Source of the DNA: Acidobacteriota bacterium
Lineage (GTDB): Bacteria > Acidobacteriota > JAAYUB01 > JAMOQF01
Assembly (NCBI GenBank): GCA_027040585.1
Contig: JALULU010000099.1
Coordinates: forward strand, 2,139 to 12,934
Reading direction: 5' to 3'
DNA: 10,796 nt
Position 1 is the stretch's first letter. Every line of letters starts with the position of its first letter. The position numbers and the translations under genes are program-made. The notes under the pieces were generated by a model. That model saw only the letters and a program-made list of their open reading frames with translations. It was not told the origin of the DNA and ran no database searches. This document shows positions 7,886 to 10,796 of the stretch, piece after piece.

Positions 7886-7913
7886 TTGAAAAAGAGTTTT
7901 TTTAGGATATAAT
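7886..7913 (+). promoter_or_regulatory. Strong promoter of tRNA-Leu
   Basis: TTGAAA at 7886-7891 and a perfect TATAAT at 7908-7913 are separated by 16 bases, placing the start near 7920, about nine bases before the mature tRNA 5' end. An A/T-only-plus-one-GC inverted repeat (7878-7886 with 7895-7903) overlaps it and might weakly terminate the DUF4388 transcript, but its stem is too AT-rich to call with confidence. Confidence 0.8.
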
Positions 7914-7928
7914 CTTGCCAGAGCGTGT

Positions 7929-8015
7929 GCCGAAGTGGTGGAACTGGCAGACACGCCATCTTGAGGGGGTGGTGCCCTATCGGGCGTGCGGGTTCAAGTC
8001 CCGCCTTCGGCACCA
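7929..8015 (+). tRNA. tRNA-Leu, anticodon GAG
   Basis: A complete class II tRNA with encoded CCA. The acceptor stem pairs GCCGAAG (7929-7935) with CTTCGGC (8005-8011), followed by discriminator A8012 and CCA 8013-8015. The anticodon stem CCATC (7956-7960)/GGTGG (7968-7972) encloses the loop TTGAGGG with anticodon GAG at 7963-7965, reading CUC and CUU codons. The long variable arm (7973-7987) forms GCCC/GGGC. The T stem GCGGG/CCCGC encloses TTCAAGT (7993-7999). It has its own promoter and a position between two unrelated protein genes. No direct repeat of its 3' end is seen in the window, so there is no sign that it served as an integration site here. Confidence 0.97.
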
Positions 8016-8243
8016 TGAACTTTGAAAGTCCTACTTTTAATTTTACCCACCAGGGAATATCCTACCTGAAATGGTGAGCCTATCAACTGGTTTTTACCTT
8101 CCAGATATACAGTCCTCCCGCTTTTGCGGGAGGACATCAATCCTACTACAATGTTTTTGGGGACTTGTTGTTTATAACTAATTTTATGCTCTTTACTTAC
8201 CTTTATTTTTTGTGGGGTTGTTGTGGTTTTTCTTCTAAGAAAA
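8016..8243. other. Non-coding stretch between tRNA-Leu and the C11-like gene
   Basis: No convincing gene lies here on either strand. Positions 8041-8140 are about 46% G+C by my count, clearly above the surrounding DNA. They contain short complementary pairs (CACCA 8048-8052 with TGGTG 8072-8076; CTGG 8087-8090 with CCAG 8101-8104) and then a perfect GC-rich hairpin at 8112-8135. TCCTAC occurs three times (8029, 8060, 8141). Positions 8145-8240 are T-rich with nothing recognisable apart from one arm of an inverted repeat. The GC-richer part could be a small structured RNA or a degraded repeat element; I cannot identify it. Confidence 0.5.
8112..8135. repeat. Perfect GC-rich hairpin without a T-tract
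   Basis: GTCCTCCCGC (8112-8121) and GCGGGAGGAC (8126-8135) form a perfect 10-bp stem with a TTTT loop. Eight of ten pairs are G-C in an AT-rich genome. On neither strand is the hairpin followed by a run of T, so it is not a standard intrinsic terminator. It could stabilise or end the tRNA precursor, belong to a small RNA, or be a repeat element. Confidence 0.85.
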
Positions 8244-8289
8244 TTGACAATTTTGCTTTTTTTTTATAAAATGTTAACGAAGGTAAGTA
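8194..8289. repeat. 10-bp inverted repeat bracketing the C11-like gene promoter
   Basis: TACTTACCTT (8194-8203) and AAGGTAAGTA (8280-8289) are exact inverse complements 76 bases apart. One arm lies about 40 bases upstream of the -35 box; the other covers the expected transcription start and touches the ribosome site GGGAGG at 8290-8295. The arrangement would suit two operator half-sites or a repressor that loops across the promoter. The regulator is unknown, and chance cannot be excluded. Confidence 0.4.
8244..8272 (+). promoter_or_regulatory. Promoter of the C11-like gene
   Basis: A perfect -35 TTGACA at 8244-8249 and TAAAAT (5 of 6 matches) at 8267-8272 are separated by 17 bases. The predicted start near 8279 gives a leader of only about 23 bases, most of which is the ribosome-binding region GGGAGG (8290-8295). 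An alternative -10 TATAAA at 8265-8270 would leave a 15-base spacer. Confidence 0.75.
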
Positions 8290-8301
8290 GGGAGGTTTTA
8301 T

Positions 8302-10796
8302 ATGAAAAAATTTTATTTCCTTATTTTATTCATCTTTATTTTTGCTTTATTTTCTTTTAATTTTTCCTTTTCACAAACACAGCCAAATCACAAAAGTTGG
8401 ACGGTAATGGTTTACATGAATGGACCTGCGTCAATTAATGATGAAGTCTATAACTTTTTAAATGATCTTGAGACAAGTGGAGGAAATGAAAATTACAATT
8501 TACTACTATTTACAAATACTCAAATAGATCCCAGAACTGGAAATGGAATATTTTTAGTGAATATGGATGAAGATAAACATATCAATATGGAGTATTTAGA
8601 TGGAAACGGTCTTGATATTGCAAGTCCAAATACTTTTTCTTATTTCCTAAATTATTGTAGAGATAATTACCCGGCTGATCACTATGTGTTAATTCTCAAA
8701 CGTTTTTACACAGATTTCACAAATTCAAATGGGGACTTTTTTTCTGACATAATCACTAATCCACATTTGAACACTAAACTTGGTATTTCAGGTGAAAATA
8801 ATATTTCGACAATTCTTTCAAATTTTTCTGAATCCATTGGTAAGAAAATAGACCTGTTATTTATGGATGTTCCCTATGAAATGAACCTTGAAAATATATT
8901 GGCTTTCAAGGACAGTGTGAACTATTTTGCAGGATTTGAGCTTGGAAATTTGGATGGCAACTTTTTTTATAGTAATTTCCTTAAGCCATTTCAGAATAGT
9001 TCAGCTGATACTTTAACTGATGCTATTAAAAGGCTGATTGGTAGTGCAAAGAAATCAAATGTCGTTCAGGTTGGTGTTGTAAATTTAAACGAAACCAATG
9101 GTTTTGTGGAGGCATTTAACAAGTTTGTATTTTCGCTTATTAGTATGGAATTTGATAATAATAGCGGAGAAGATGTGGCAAGGAATTGGAGAAGTGAGAT
9201 TAACCCACTTGGATTTGATCAGGGACTTTCATTGGTTGATTTTAAGACCTTTATTGATAACATGAGTGTTAAAGGTAATTTACTTCAGGACAGTATCGGT
9301 AAACTTGATAATATTCTTTCTCAGATGGTTGTTACAAATTATTCAAAAGCAAAGGGAGGTCTGGAAGGATTTTCAATATATTTTCCTCCCACAATAGATT
9401 CATACATTGAGGATTATGACAATACTCCCATTTCTAAACTAACTTATTGGGATAGTTATCTTAAAGGTCAAAGGGTTATTAATGAAGGTGATCCTTTTGA
9501 TATGACATCACATAATGGGGTAGATTTTCTGCCTGGCAGTGGTTATGAAATAAATCTAAATGGAATTGTGATTTCAGTGAATACTGATGAAGATTATTTT
9601 CAGGTAGATGGAACTTTGAAGTTGTCCGGAGTTGGTGATGTTACAGTTTCAAATTTAAGGCTTAAATTATCATCTTTTATCCTTAACAATGAAATTGTAA
9701 TAGTTAACTATCCACAATTGACTTTTAATACTTCAAGTTTTTCATTTGCAGGAATACAAATTTTAAATCCTCAAATTACATGGGATAGTTCAGGAATACA
9801 CATTGATGGCGATATGAAGATATCAGATGTCCCAATTGCTGGAAGTGAATTGACACTCCATGCTGAAGCAAATTTTACCTTTAAAAATGGACATTTAGCA
9901 TTTGAAAACCTTGAGGCTAAAAATATAAATGGAATATTTGGAGATATTTCCATAACAGGTAATGGTACCTTTGAGACAAATCCCTATAAATTGACATTTA
10001 ACGGTAAAGCGGTGTTAAGCAATTATGGAGAGCTTAACTTTGAAAATATGGTGGTGGGATTTGATGGAACGGTATATTCCTATGGAACAGTATCTTATTC
10101 TGGTGGTGGTTTTAATATTGGGAATGCAAATATAAACAACCTTGTTGCTCAGTGGGATAAAGATGGAATTTATTTACAGGGGTCTATGAGCCTTGAAAAT
10201 GTTACCCTGATGGGTGCACCTCTTACATTTACGTCTGATATAACTGCAATGCTGTCATTAAATAATGCTAATCTCGAACTTTCCGAACTTGATATAACTT
10301 CCGCACATGGTGAAGCGGGAGATATAACATTTGATGGAAGTGCATCCTTTCTTAAGAATCCTGACAGGATAAAATTGGATGGAAACCTCACAGCTGGTAG
10401 TTATGGTACATTACAGGTATCAGATCTTGAAGTTGGACTTGATGGATCTATAGTTAATTTTGGTACAATTGTTTACAACAATAACTCTTTTACCATTGAA
10501 AATGTTATGCTTACCAAAGTTTCAATGGAATTGACCAAGGATTATTTATCAGTAAATGGAAATTTCTCCATTGATAATATTCCATTTGGTGGTTCTCAGC
10601 TAAATATTTCAGGTAGTGCCTTAGCAGAAATAGGATTTTCAGGAAATGGTGCAACATTAAATGACTTTCAGTTAAATAATGTGAACGTAACTGGTGGAAA
10701 TGTAAACTTAAATGGTAATATTTCTTTACTACACAACCCTGACCGTTTGCAAATAGAAGGGAATTTAACAACAAGTTATGGTGTTTTTCATTTTAC
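8302..10796 (+). CDS. Secreted clostripain (peptidase C11)-like protein lacking catalytic His and Cys, with repeats; 3' end outside window
   Basis: The open frame runs to the window edge (831 codons visible, no stop). Residues 1-24 are a signal peptide ending FSFS before Gln25. Residues 32-395 follow the C11 fold: WTVMVYMN near the start, strand YVLIL (128-132), LLFMDV (185-190), and the family's late block GFSIYFPP (356-363) with Trp383. The catalytic residues are gone: the strand normally followed by W-x-HG continues as KRFYTDF (133-139), and the DACLMG Cys is Pro191. The only Cys in the visible protein is Cys119. From about residue 414 the protein is beta-rich, Asn/Gly/Thr-rich tandem repeats. 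It is probably a secreted or surface binding protein, not a protease. The ATG has GGGAGG at 8290-8295 six bases upstream. The ligand is unknown. Confidence 0.8.
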   Translation, partial: MKKFYFLILFIFIFALFSFNFSFSQTQPNHKSWTVMVYMNGPASINDEVYNFLNDLETSGGNENYNLLLFTNTQIDPRTGNGIFLVNMDEDKHINMEYLDGNGLDIASPNTFSYFLNYCRDNYPADHYVLILKRFYTDFTNSNGDFFSDIITNPHLNTKLGISGENNISTILSNFSESIGKKIDLLFMDVPYEMNLENILAFKDSVNYFAGFELGNLDGNFFYSNFLKPFQNSSADTLTDAIKRLIGSAKKSNVVQVGVVNLNETNGFVEAFNKFVFSLISMEFDNNSGEDVARNWRSEINPLGFDQGLSLVDFKTFIDNMSVKGNLLQDSIGKLDNILSQMVVTNYSKAKGGLEGFSIYFPPTIDSYIEDYDNTPISKLTYWDSYLKGQRVINEGDPFDMTSHNGVDFLPGSGYEINLNGIVISVNTDEDYFQVDGTLKLSGVGDVTVSNLRLKLSSFILNNEIVIVNYPQLTFNTSSFSFAGIQILNPQITWDSSGIHIDGDMKISDVPIAGSELTLHAEANFTFKNGHLAFENLEAKNINGIFGDISITGNGTFETNPYKLTFNGKAVLSNYGELNFENMVVGFDGTVYSYGTVSYSGGGFNIGNANINNLVAQWDKDGIYLQGSMSLENVTLMGAPLTFTSDITAMLSLNNANLELSELDITSAHGEAGDITFDGSASFLKNPDRIKLDGNLTAGSYGTLQVSDLEVGLDGSIVNFGTIVYNNNSFTIENVMLTKVSMELTKDYLSVNGNFSIDNIPFGGSQLNISGSALAEIGFSGNGATLNDFQLNNVNVTGGNVNLNGNISLLHNPDRLQIEGNLTTSYGVFHF
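9736..10796 (+). repeat. Tandem 126-residue protein repeats in the C11-like protein
   Basis: Three successive units start near residues 479, 603 and 729 (bases 9736, 10108, 10486), the third cut by the window end. Each has an NP-[YD]-[KR]-[LI] motif at residues 560, 686 and 812, exactly 126 residues (378 bases) apart, followed by a GNLT/GKAV-type strand and a SYG or NYG turn. A shorter, diverged unit appears to lie at about 414-470. The DNA copies are clearly diverged, so the duplication is old. The alternation of short strands and Gly/Asn turns suggests a beta-solenoid or beta-sandwich array; I do not recognise the family. Confidence 0.75.

Noticed and set aside
7878..7903. A/T-rich inverted repeat as terminator of the DUF4388 gene
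   Set aside because: The nine-base stem has only one G-C pair and overlaps the strong tRNA promoter; homopolymer A and T runs would give this by chance.
7929..8015. tRNA considered as selC (selenocysteine tRNA) because of the nearby selB
   Set aside because: The anticodon is GAG, not UCA, and the stems and length fit tRNA-Leu.
7726..8016. - strand open frame beginning MVPKAGLEPARP
   Set aside because: It starts in the complement of tRNA-Leu and runs into the DUF4388 gene; open frames of this kind across tRNA genes are a known annotation artefact.
8015..8077. 20-codon open frame starting at the A of the tRNA CCA end
   Set aside because: The ATG is made by the mature tRNA end, has no ribosome site, and the peptide resembles nothing known.
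8112..8135. Hairpin considered as an intrinsic terminator or a SECIS element
   Set aside because: There is no T-run after it on either strand, and it does not follow an in-frame UGA in any credible gene; the TTTT loop lacks the G-U feature expected of bacterial SECIS loops.

Overview
The window is AT-rich throughout (roughly one third G+C by eye). It reads as chromosomal DNA of a Gram-negative, probably anaerobic bacterium. The evidence is a kinase with a single membrane span and a TonB-type C-terminal domain (implying a periplasm), a radical SAM enzyme, a selenocysteine elongation factor, and a DUF4388 protein. The kinase subdomain HRDVSPQN and the DUF4388 protein resemble myxobacterial and other deltaproteobacterial proteins, but the base composition is unusually low for that group. 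A low-GC deltaproteobacterium-like lineage or an uncultured candidate phylum is my best guess; I cannot place it further.

Layout, all genes on the + strand: (1) 1-83, a probable promoter. (2) 84-3479, a large Ser/Thr kinase joining a degenerate receiver domain, a Lys/Glu-rich linker with three short repeated motifs, a complete kinase domain, a membrane span, a Pro/Lys/Asn-rich spacer and a TonB C-terminal domain. (3) 3519-3773, a small coiled-coil protein of unknown function. (4) 3818-3854, a strong intrinsic terminator lying directly before the next gene. (5) 3865-7861, a tightly overlapped run of amrS-like radical SAM gene, selB and a DUF4388 gene. (6) 7886-8015, a near-consensus promoter and tRNA-Leu(GAG). 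(7) 8016-8301, a non-coding stretch with a GC-richer, hairpin-rich segment, then a good promoter bracketed by a 10-bp inverted repeat. (8) 8302 to the window end, a secreted clostripain (C11)-like protein that has lost both catalytic residues and carries 126-residue tandem repeats; it continues past the window.

How the parts relate: selB shows that the organism decodes UGA as selenocysteine. It is translationally coupled to the amrS-like gene before it and to the DUF4388 gene after it, so those three are probably made together. The kinase probably links a cytoplasmic signal to the periplasm, but no ExbB/ExbD, TonB receptor or kinase substrate is present here. The most unusual items are the kinase-TonB fusion with a dead receiver domain, the catalytically dead C11 protein with its repeats, and the terminator placed as a possible attenuator in front of amrS-selB. 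I saw no insertion sequence, CRISPR array, phage gene or recognisable defence system.
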